A DNA stretch of 64,000 bases, from assembly GCF_014172375.1 (NCBI RefSeq), contig NZ_WNXD01000001.1:1736001-1800000 (forward strand), given 5' to 3'. The notes under the pieces were generated by a model. That model saw only the letters and a program-made list of their open reading frames with translations. It was not told where the DNA came from and ran no database searches. The stretch comes from Pedobacter planticolens (lineage in GTDB: Bacteria; Bacteroidota; Bacteroidia; Sphingobacteriales; Sphingobacteriaceae). Position numbers and translations under genes: made by a program. Below, piece by piece: positions 57,361-64,000 of the stretch (positions are counted from its first letter, which is position 1; each line of letters starts with the position of its first letter).

Positions 57361-57453
57361 AACAGTCCGAAAGTCCGGAGACGGAAAGTCCGAAAGACAT
57401 TTCTAAATACTAATTACTATATACTAAATACTTAAAAAATAAAATCCCAAAAA
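57361..57453. repeat. Operon spacer with AGTCCGAAAGTCC words and a 26-bp repeat
   Basis: The 93-bp gap contains AGTCCGAAAGTCCGGAG and GGAAAGTCCGAAAG. It also holds a 26-bp stretch (57403-57428, starting CTAAATACTAATTAC) found again, unchanged, at 58645-58670 just before aroA. Confidence 0.7.
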
Positions 57454-58590
57454 ATGAAATTACAATTAAACATCCAACCTTTAGATAGCTGGATAAACAT
57501 CAAAAACGAACCCTTACTAATTTCTGGTCCTTGTAGTGCAGAAACTGAAGAGCAATTATTAACCACTGCACATTTATTAGCAGCAACTGGAAAAGTTAGC
57601 GTGTTAAGAGCTGGAATTTGGAAACCTCGTACTCGTCCAGGAGAGTTTGAAGGTATTGGAAGCATTGGTTTAGAATGGTTAAAACGTGCTAAAGCAGAAA
57701 CTGGTTTACCAACAGCTGTTGAAGTTGCCAATGCAAAACACGTTGAAGAAGCGCTTGCAGCTGGTGTAGATATCCTTTGGATCGGTGCTCGTTCTACTGT
57801 AAATCCGTTTACTGTACAAGAAATTGCTGATGCTTTGCAAGGCGTAGATATTCCTGTATTGGTTAAAAATCCTGTAAACCCTGATTTGCAACTATGGATT
57901 GGTGCTTTAGAGCGTATCAACAAAGCTGGAATTACTAAATTAGGTGCTATCCACCGTGGATTTTCATCGTACGAAAAAAGTCCTTTCCGTAACGAACCAA
58001 TGTGGGAATTAGCCATCCAATTAAAAACTTTATGTCCAGAATTGCCAATTATTAACGATCCTAGCCACATTTGTGGTAACCGTGAGTTAATTCCTTACAT
58101 CGCTCAAAAAGCATTAGATTTAGATATGCAAGGCTTAATGATCGAGTCACATTTAGATCCTTCAATTGCATGGACAGATGCTAAACAACAAGTTACTCCT
58201 GCGGCTTTAGCAGAAATGGTGAGCAAATTCTCTTTACGTCAGCCTGAATCTAAAAACGAAGAGTTTACAGATAAATTAGCTGATTTAAGAAAAGAAATTG
58301 ATAAAATCGATGATTTAGTAATTCAGAAATTAGCTGAACGTATGAGCATCACTCAAAAAATTGGTGAATTTAAAAGAGATAACAAAGTAACTATTTTACA
58401 AGTTAACCGTTGGGATGAAATCATGAAAAAACGTACTGCATTTGCAAAAGCGTTGAAATTAGATGTAAACTTTACGGAGAAATTTTTAGAATTGGTTCAC
58501 GGTGAATCTATCCGCAGACAAACAGAAATTATGAACGCTGGCAAAGCCGAAGCAGGAATTGCTGCAGAAGCACATACAGAAGTTAAATAG
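57454..58590 (+). CDS. Bifunctional DAHP synthase / chorismate mutase
   Basis: The N-terminal part (about 1-265) is a class I-beta 3-deoxy-7-phosphoheptulonate synthase. It shows LLISGPCSAETEEQLLTTA, RAGIWKPRTRPGEFEGIG, EVANAKHVEEALAAGVD and IINDPSHICGNRELI. The C-terminal 90 residues are an AroQ-type chorismate mutase (LADLRKEIDKIDDLVIQKLA and QKIGEFKRDNK). It thus catalyses the first step of the common pathway and the branch to prephenate. The mutase domain presumably gives feedback control. No tyrA lies nearby. It lies 93 bp after pheA. Confidence 0.95.
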   Translation: MKLQLNIQPLDSWINIKNEPLLISGPCSAETEEQLLTTAHLLAATGKVSVLRAGIWKPRTRPGEFEGIGSIGLEWLKRAKAETGLPTAVEVANAKHVEEALAAGVDILWIGARSTVNPFTVQEIADALQGVDIPVLVKNPVNPDLQLWIGALERINKAGITKLGAIHRGFSSYEKSPFRNEPMWELAIQLKTLCPELPIINDPSHICGNRELIPYIAQKALDLDMQGLMIESHLDPSIAWTDAKQQVTPAALAEMVSKFSLRQPESKNEEFTDKLADLRKEIDKIDDLVIQKLAERMSITQKIGEFKRDNKVTILQVNRWDEIMKKRTAFAKALKLDVNFTEKFLELVHGESIRRQTEIMNAGKAEAGIAAEAHTEVK

Positions 58591-58674
58591 TCATTAGTTC
58601 ATTGGTCAATTGTTCATTAGTTCAATTGATAACATGTCTAACTACTAAATACTAATTACTATATACTAAAGAAG

Positions 58675-59961
58675 ATGTCCAAAAACGTATTGCTTTCTTT
58701 TAAAGGAAACAAACAAATTGATACCGAAATTAAGTTAACAGGTTCTAAAAGCGAATGCAATAGAGCTTTAATTATCAGTGCGTTGAGCAAAGGCTCAGTT
58801 AGTGTAGATAATTTATCCGTTGCTGCTGATACTGTTACACTTAACAAAATACTCAAAGAGTTGGGAGAAAAGAGCTTGGAGTTGGGAAATATCTCAAATC
58901 TCAAATCTCAAATCTCAAATCTAGTTGATGTTGGCCCTGCCGGTACGGCAATGCGTTTTTTAACTGCTTATTTAGCTATTCAAAATGGCAATTTTTTATT
59001 GACTGGAACGGAAAGAATGAAACAACGGCCTATTGGGATTTTGGCCGAAGCTATAAAAAGTATTGGAGGGAATATCACCTATGTAGAAAACGATGGTTTC
59101 CCTCCTCTACAAATTTCTGGTCCGTTAAAGCAAACCAGTCCAAAAGTTAAGATAAAAGGAGATATCAGCAGCCAATATATTTCGGCTTTGCTAATGATTG
59201 CCTCATCCCTCCCATTGGGATTAACTTTAGAAATTGAAGGAGAATTAACATCCAAACCGTATGTAGATATGACTTTGGCGATGTTAGAACAAGTTGGAAT
59301 TAGAAATGATTGGCATGAAAATACCATCACTATCGAACCTCAATCTTTTAATACCGCTAAATTATATGTAGAACCAGATTGGAGTGCGGCTTCTTACTGG
59401 TATGCTATTGCGGCATTGTCCGATGAGGCTTCTATTTTCTTGCCAGGATTAAATGGTTATAGTTTGCAGGGCGATAGTAAAATCACCGAAATTATGGCAA
59501 ACTTTGGCATCACTTCTCAGTTTAAAAATGGTGGTGTTTTCTTGAAAAAAGAACCTAAAAAGATAGAGCGCAAAATTTTCGATTTAAAAGAATGTCCAGA
59601 TTTAGCGCAAACCATTGTAGTTATTTGTGCAGCTTTAGGTCATGATGCAACCTTTACTGGATTAGAAACCTTAAAAATTAAAGAGACTAATCGTGTATTA
59701 GCGTTACAAACAGAATTAGCTAAAATTGGCGTGAAGTTTATAGAAAAGAATTTAAGCTATAAATTAGATTGCTCGGGACTACATTTCCCAGAGAAAATAA
59801 GCATTAGTACTTATGAAGATCACCGCATGGCGATGGCTTTTGCTCCCTTAGCTCTAAAAATTAACACCGTAGAAATTGAAGAAAAGCAAGTAGTTGAAAA
59901 ATCTTATCCTTATTTTTGGGATGATTTGGAGAAAGCGGGATTTGAAATAAAAGAGATATGA
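58675..59961 (+). CDS. aroA: 3-phosphoshikimate 1-carboxyvinyltransferase (EPSP synthase) with internal 7-bp repeats
   Basis: The 428-residue enzyme transfers enolpyruvyl to shikimate 3-phosphate, as in VGPAGTAMRFLTAYLAI and LTGTERMKQRPIGILAEAI at 80-120. KGDISSQYISALLMIASSLP and RMAMAFAPLAL are further core segments. Between the first domain strands, residues 73-83 (ISNLKSQISNL) are encoded by four and a half copies of the 7-bp unit TCTCAAA (58892-58922). The unit resembles the words of the spacers, suggesting that a spacer-type repeat expanded in the gene in frame. A change of one unit would shift the frame. Confidence 0.95.
   Translation: MSKNVLLSFKGNKQIDTEIKLTGSKSECNRALIISALSKGSVSVDNLSVAADTVTLNKILKELGEKSLELGNISNLKSQISNLVDVGPAGTAMRFLTAYLAIQNGNFLLTGTERMKQRPIGILAEAIKSIGGNITYVENDGFPPLQISGPLKQTSPKVKIKGDISSQYISALLMIASSLPLGLTLEIEGELTSKPYVDMTLAMLEQVGIRNDWHENTITIEPQSFNTAKLYVEPDWSAASYWYAIAALSDEASIFLPGLNGYSLQGDSKITEIMANFGITSQFKNGGVFLKKEPKKIERKIFDLKECPDLAQTIVVICAALGHDATFTGLETLKIKETNRVLALQTELAKIGVKFIEKNLSYKLDCSGLHFPEKISISTYEDHRMAMAFAPLALKINTVEIEEKQVVEKSYPYFWDDLEKAGFEIKEI
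58892..58922 (+). repeat. Heptanucleotide tandem repeat in aroA
   Basis: TCTCAAA is repeated four times and followed by TCT, 31 bp in total, without interruption. It lies within a coding region at codons 73-83 of aroA. Confidence 0.93.
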
Positions 59962-60082
59962 GAAGTGAGATTTGTGATATGAGAAATCAAGTAATCCAAT
60001 AATTATAAATTAAAAAAATTGAAAGTAGTGTAGAGACAATGTCTCATATCTAACTTCTCAAATCTAACATCTAAAAAAAAAC
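59962..60082. repeat. Spacer with ATATGAGAAG / TCTCATATC words
   Basis: The 121 bp between aroA and aroC contain GATATGAGAAGTGAGATTT and GATATGAGAAAT, followed at 60039-60080 by TCTCATATCTAACTTCTCAA and AATCTAACATCTAA. The halves can pair into an imperfect hairpin. The TCTCAAATCT word is the same as the repeat inside aroA. Confidence 0.6.
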
Positions 60083-61168
60083 ATGGCAGGTAACTCATTC
60101 GGAAAATTATTTAAAATAACCACTTTTGGCGAATCGCATGGTGTAGCCATAGGCGTAATTATTGATGGTTGCCCTGCAGGATTGACAATTGATTTGGATT
60201 TTATTCAGTCGGAATTGGATAAACGCAGACCAGGTCAGTCTAAAATTACAACGCAACGTAAAGAGAGCGATACGGTTCAGATTTTATCTGGAACATTTGT
60301 AGGAAAAAGTACAGGAACACCAATTAGTTTGTTAATTCCGAATGAAGATCAACGTTCTAAAGATTATGGACATAACGTAGATGTGTATCGGCCTTCACAT
60401 GCCGATTATACCTATGATGCAAAATATGGCATTCGTGATCATCGTGGTGGCGGTCGTTCATCTGCTCGTGAAACTGCTGCTCGTGTAGCTTCAGGTGCAA
60501 TTGCGAAACTGTTATTAAAAGAATTTGGTGTTGAAATTTTTGCTCATGTAACCTCAGTTGGAACTATTGTTGCACCAAATTTAGAAAGCAATGATGTATC
60601 AGCTTTGCTAGAAAAAAGAGAAGAAAATATAGTACGTTGTGCTGATCCTGCTACTGCAAACCAAATGATAGATTTTATTGATTCGGTTCGTAAAGACGGT
60701 GATACCGTTGGCGGAAAAGTAGGTTGTATTATTAAGAACTGTCCTGTAGGTTTAGGCGAACCTGTGTTTGATAAACTCCATGCAGATTTAGGAAAAGCAA
60801 TGTTGAGCATTAATGCAGTGCATGGTTTCGAATATGGTTCTGGTTTTGCAGGCAGTGAAATGAGAGGTTCTGAGCATAATGATATTTTCCTAGCGGGAGA
60901 TAAACCTAAAACATTAACCAATTTTTCGGGTGGTATACAAGGTGGTATTGCAAACGGAATGGATATTAATTTTGTGGTTGCTTTTAAACCTGTGGCAACT
61001 ATTATGCACAATCAACAAACCATCAACTCTGCTGGCCAAGCTGCAGAAATTAAAGGAAAAGGCAGACATGATCCTTGTGTGGTGCCAAGAGCGGTTATAA
61101 TTGTAGAAGCAATGGCGGCTTTAGTATTGGCAGATCATTTATTAAGACAACGTAGCAACCGTCTGTAG
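60083..61168 (+). CDS. aroC: Chorismate synthase
   Basis: AroC makes chorismate from EPSP with reduced FMN. The 361-residue protein has all signatures: [20 protein letters not shown] at its start, then [38 protein letters not shown] with [18 protein letters not shown] follows, and [16 protein letters not shown] closes it. It completes the pheA-DAHPS/CM-aroA-aroC row, and readthrough from the leader attenuator should reach it. Confidence 0.97.
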   Translation: MAGNSFGKLFKITTFGESHGVAIGVIIDGCPAGLTIDLDFIQSELDKRRPGQSKITTQRKESDTVQILSGTFVGKSTGTPISLLIPNEDQRSKDYGHNVDVYRPSHADYTYDAKYGIRDHRGGGRSSARETAARVASGAIAKLLLKEFGVEIFAHVTSVGTIVAPNLESNDVSALLEKREENIVRCADPATANQMIDFIDSVRKDGDTVGGKVGCIIKNCPVGLGEPVFDKLHADLGKAMLSINAVHGFEYGSGFAGSEMRGSEHNDIFLAGDKPKTLTNFSGGIQGGIANGMDINFVVAFKPVATIMHNQQTINSAGQAAEIKGKGRHDPCVVPRAVIIVEAMAALVLADHLLRQRSNRL

Positions 61169-61202
61169 GATTCATTGGTTCATAAGTTCATTAGTATTCA
61201 CA

Positions 61203-61302
61203 GTCCGTCATTCCCGCAAAAGCGGGAATCCTAATGCAATAAACAAGTCCTATCTTCGCATTACGGTTCCCATCCGATAGCTATCGGATCAAGCTGGGAA
61301 AG
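61203..61302. repeat. Palindromic repeat unit after aroC
   Basis: GTCATTCCCGC-AAAA-GCGGGAATCC is a perfect hairpin, followed by GCATTACGGTTCCC and CCGATAGCTATCGG, parts of the composite element seen at 49.7 and 56 kb. It may also serve as a terminator for the aromatic operon. Confidence 0.7.
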
Positions 61303-61332
61303 ACATTACGATTTTCTTATCTTTAATCAATT

Positions 61333-61947
61333 ATGCGAATTAAACTATCTCTTCTGGCAGTATTCATTTTCATTAGCTTTGCTTCTTTTGCGCAAAATTA
61401 CAAAGAGCAAATTACTAAACATCGCGAAGCCTATAAAGCAGATTTCATTAAAGAAACTCGTTCGCCTTTAAAAGAAGCTGATTTGCAATACCTACATTTT
61501 TTTGATGCAGATAGTACGTATAAAATATCAGCGGCTGTAGAAATATTGAAAAATGAGAAGGTTTTTAATATGCCTACTTACGATGGCACAAGTAAAGAGT
61601 TTATCCGCTATGCGCAAATAACATTTATGTTGAAGGGCAAAAAACTGAAAATGACATTATATAGGAACATTAGCTTACTTACTAATCCAACTTACAAAGA
61701 TTTACTGTTTTTACCTTTTACAGATGAGAGCAATAATAAAACTACCTACGGCGGTGGTAGATATATCGATTTATCTTTAAACGATATTAAAGATGGCTTT
61801 GTGGAGGTAGATTTTAACAAAGCATATAACCCCTATTGTGCGTATAGCGATGGATATAGATGTCCAGTTCCGCCAGAAGAAAATGATTTAGCTATTGCTA
61901 TTTTGGCTGGTGAAAAAAGCTATACTGGCACTAAAAAGCATAAATAA
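61333..61947 (+). CDS. DUF1684 secreted protein
   Basis: A signal peptide (MRIKLSLLAVFIFISFASFA) precedes a 184-residue DUF1684 domain. The family core EADLQYLHFFDADSTYKISA, FIRYAQITFMLKGKKLKMTL and LFLPFTDESNNKTTYGGGRYI is clear. NPYCAYSDGYRCPVPPEENDL with its two cysteines completes it. The family is widespread and uncharacterised. Confidence 0.93.
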   Translation: MRIKLSLLAVFIFISFASFAQNYKEQITKHREAYKADFIKETRSPLKEADLQYLHFFDADSTYKISAAVEILKNEKVFNMPTYDGTSKEFIRYAQITFMLKGKKLKMTLYRNISLLTNPTYKDLLFLPFTDESNNKTTYGGGRYIDLSLNDIKDGFVEVDFNKAYNPYCAYSDGYRCPVPPEENDLAIAILAGEKSYTGTKKHK

Positions 61948-62091
61948 ATTCTTTCCTTAGTATCAGCCTGGTACATAAATTTGAAATTTAATTTACTGTA
62001 ATACAGTTCTGTAGATCAAGTTGTAAGAAATTTACACCTTTTAGATTTATAATATCTTAAATTAAGCGCTCTTTCAACTAGTATTAATTAA

Positions 62092-62838
62092 ATGACGAGC
62101 TATACGTGCCTAATTGTAGATGATAATGAGATTGAACGCGATGCCATAGAAATGTATCTGCGCAAAATTAATAGGTTAGACATTAAGGCTGTTTGTAGTA
62201 ATGGTATTGAGGCAGCAGAAGTATTAATTAACGAACCTATAGACATTGTATTTTCGGATATTGACATGCCAGAGTTATCTGGGATGGGACTATTAAAAAG
62301 CATAAAGAATGCGCCTGTTTTCATTTTTATCACTTCATTTACAGAATATGCTGCCGAAAGTTTTAATCTCGATGCATTAGATTTTATCGTAAAACCTGCA
62401 ACTTTCGAGCGTTTATTAAAAGCCAGCACAAAAGCTATAGAATATTTAGACCTTAAAAAACAGGCAAGTTTAAACAGTAACCCTAATCCAATACCAGAAA
62501 CTGCCGACCATTTTTTTATTAAAGAAACCAAGGGTTTTACACGGTTAAATTATGATGATGTAATTTATATTGAAAGCATGGGCGATTTTTCGAAGATATA
62601 TACTGCAACGGACAAGCACATTACCTTGGTAAATCTTAAAAATTTAGAACGTCAACTTCCTTCTTTTTTTGTAAGAGTTCATAAACAATATATTATTAAT
62701 CTTAATCAGGTTTCTACCATTACAAACAACGAAATTATATTAAATCACAACAATACTGTGCCTGTTAGTTTAACAAATCGACAAGAATTATTAGAGAAAA
62801 TAGCTAACAAAACTGTATCTAGGCATAATAAATCCTAA
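62092..62838 (+). CDS. LytTR-family response regulator
   Basis: The receiver domain (1-125) has Asp56 as phosphoacceptor (FSDIDMPELSGMGLL) and the lysine in IVKPATFERL. The LytTR DNA-binding domain (about 145-245) shows TRLNYDDVIYIESMGDFSKI and RVHKQYIINLNQVSTI. No cognate LytS kinase is next to it: the histidine kinase on the opposite strand has a different type of domain. The target is unknown. Confidence 0.93.
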   Translation: MTSYTCLIVDDNEIERDAIEMYLRKINRLDIKAVCSNGIEAAEVLINEPIDIVFSDIDMPELSGMGLLKSIKNAPVFIFITSFTEYAAESFNLDALDFIVKPATFERLLKASTKAIEYLDLKKQASLNSNPNPIPETADHFFIKETKGFTRLNYDDVIYIESMGDFSKIYTATDKHITLVNLKNLERQLPSFFVRVHKQYIINLNQVSTITNNEIILNHNNTVPVSLTNRQELLEKIANKTVSRHNKS

Positions 62839-63188
62839 CTATTTTGATCGTTTAACCATCCTATCCTTATTCATCCCCTGATGTACTAAGTAGATAAAAA
62901 AATTCCCAAAGAATTTCCCGTAAGCTCTCATTTTTGTAATACTCATTGTGCAAAATCAATTTTTGTAATACTTATTGAATACAATTTCAGAAAAATTCGT
63001 TGTTGTTTTTTAGTTAGTCGATGAAGTCAATGAGATAGTCGATGAAGGGATGAGTGTTGTAGATGTGAATTATCATTTCTTTGATAATCCTGTATTATAG
63101 GCACAAAGCCTAAGCTCATCGTCATGCTGAGCGAGCTTGCACTGAGCGTAGTCGAAGTGAAGCATCTTTTAAAGTTTTCCTAACATAA
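62839..63188. other. 350-bp spacer with REP-like unit, no gene
   Basis: No coding region is supported. From about 63120, units of the GTCATGCTGAGCGAGC and CTGAGCGTAGTCGAAG type appear, followed by a partial inverted partner that extends into the kinase gene. Confidence 0.55.
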
Positions 63189-63226
63189 TTAAAGGTTTCT
63201 CGGCTGCGCTCGAAATGACGGAGAGA
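63119..63226. repeat. REP-like palindromic units at the 3' end of the kinase gene
   Basis: GTCATGCTGAGCG, TGAGCGTAGTCGAAG and, reversed, TTTCTCGGCTGCGCTCGAAATGACGG make up the block. The last unit is the reverse of the one at 16445 and includes the stop codon of the kinase. Confidence 0.75.
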
Positions 63227-64000
63227 CTTGATAAGAGTTTGGCAATGATAAAGTGAAAACACTCCCTTTATTCTCCTCACTTTCAACATGTAAAGAGCCA
63301 TTCATTAATGTTGTAAATGTTTTGCATAGCACCAATCCAATTCCTGTACCTTTTTCTTGGTTGGTACCCATCGTGGTTTTTCCTATTTCTTGGTAACCTG
63401 AAATATTAAAGTTTTCTACTTGATTTTTAAGTAGACCAACTCCATTATCAGTCACAGCTATAGCAATCATATTACCCGATATTGAAGAAGAAAGTTTAAT
63501 AGTTTCATTTTTTGCAGTAAACTTTATTGCGTTACTAATTAAGTTTCGCAAAACTAGTGCAGTCATATTCATATCGGCCAAACAAATACTGCCCGATTTA
63601 ATTTCATTCACAATCGTAATGTTCTTTTGAATTGCAGTTGCATGTAGTGCATTAATTACTTCTTGGGCGCATAACTGAACATCGAACTTTTCTATAATAG
63701 GTTTAAAACCCTGCATCTGACTTGAAGCCCAATTCAGCAAGTTTTCCATCATTGCAGAAGTATAGCCTAATGTAGTTTTTAAATGCCCAGCATATTTTGT
63801 TAGCTTTTCTTGGTTGATATTCCCTTCTTCTAACAATTGGATAAATGAAATTAGCGAGTTTACTGGCGTCCGCATATCATGACTAACCACACTAAATATG
63901 CGATCTTTTACCTTCCCTAATTTCTCTAATTCTACCTTTTGCTCAGATACAATTTTATTCAGCTTTGCTGTTTTACGTTGAGTATAATATACAAATAGCG
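63189..64000 (-). CDS. Sensor histidine kinase, C-terminal part (cut by window edge)
   Basis: The frame is open to the right edge, so the gene begins outside the window. The visible 270 residues start with a membrane-end and coiled coil (YYTQRKTAKLNKIVSEQKVE). HisKA follows (KDRIFSVVSHDMRTPVNSLI), then HATPase (NLISNAIKFTAKNE, DNGVGL, GTGIGLVLCKTFTTLMNGSL). The final residues after LPNSYQVS (PSFRAQPRNL) are encoded by the palindromic repeat. Sequences beginning at the internal GTG (63890) are not the true start. Confidence 0.88.
   Translation of the reverse strand, partial: LFVYYTQRKTAKLNKIVSEQKVELEKLGKVKDRIFSVVSHDMRTPVNSLISFIQLLEEGNINQEKLTKYAGHLKTTLGYTSAMMENLLNWASSQMQGFKPIIEKFDVQLCAQEVINALHATAIQKNITIVNEIKSGSICLADMNMTALVLRNLISNAIKFTAKNETIKLSSSISGNMIAIAVTDNGVGLLKNQVENFNISGYQEIGKTTMGTNQEKGTGIGLVLCKTFTTLMNGSLHVESEENKGSVFTLSLPNSYQVSPSFRAQPRNL

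Noticed and set aside
60544..61011. 155-codon minus-strand frame inside aroC
   Set aside because: It is a shadow of a conserved enzyme gene with no promoter or conserved motif.

Overview
This is a 64 kb stretch of a Bacteroidota chromosome, most likely from the family Sphingobacteriaceae (Pedobacter-like). The assignment is an inference. It rests on low GC content, starts without obvious Shine-Dalgarno sequences, promoters of the TAnnTTTG type, a PorP/SprF protein beside a large PKD-repeat protein with a gliding-motility C-terminal (type IX secretion) domain, a SusB-like GH97 glucosidase, and spacers full of short palindromic repeats. No phage, insertion sequence, CRISPR array or rRNA operon is visible; one tRNA gene is present. 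No database search was run.

Layout. 0-15 kb: a thioredoxin-like protein and uracil-DNA glycosylase; an Lrp-type regulator; a metal operon (DtxR/MntR-like repressor, NRAMP transporter fused to a universal stress domain, outer-membrane-type protein) joined to smpB; then pcm, priA, DUF423 and two secreted proteins. 14.5-16.2 kb: tsaB, yidD, rnpA and rpmH; the rpmH start is frameshifted in the sequence as given. 16.5-19.2 kb: a LiaF-like membrane protein, a LytS-type kinase and a LytTR regulator, all reading leftward. 19.5-25.1 kb: an S9 peptidase, a ChaN-like protein, mscL and rpoN. 25.2-29.8 kb: an SprF/adhesin pair for type IX secretion. 29.9-37.1 kb: a cluster of an E1-like/nitroreductase fusion, a GNAT-like protein, a 7TMR-DISM histidine kinase and three receiver proteins. 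37.1-38.1 kb: repeat-rich DNA with a 21-bp tandem array. 38.1-49.7 kb: OmpA lipoprotein, GH97, tRNA(CAU), HAD phosphatase, Mpo1-like protein, katG, a GreA/Rnk-like protein, proline dehydrogenase, S4 protein, aroB and a sterol-desaturase-family protein. 50.5-55.4 kb: a 1631-residue adhesin. 56.3-61.2 kb: an aromatic amino-acid operon (pheA, DAHP synthase-chorismate mutase, aroA, aroC). 61.3-64 kb: a DUF1684 protein, a LytTR regulator and a truncated histidine kinase.

The clearest regulatory discovery lies in front of pheA. A canonical promoter precedes a 20-codon leader peptide with eight Tyr/Phe codons in a nine-codon run, then a strong intrinsic terminator whose 5' arm can pair instead with the end of the leader ORF. 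This has the full architecture of a ribosome-mediated Phe/Tyr attenuator for the downstream operon. The most intriguing gene cluster is the E1-nitroreductase/GNAT/kinase group, which looks like synthesis of a small molecule coupled to its sensing. Other notable items are a 7-bp tandem repeat inside aroA that could shift its frame, a run of hairpins in front of the Rnk-like gene, and a family of spacer repeats, one of which forms the C-terminus of the last kinase.
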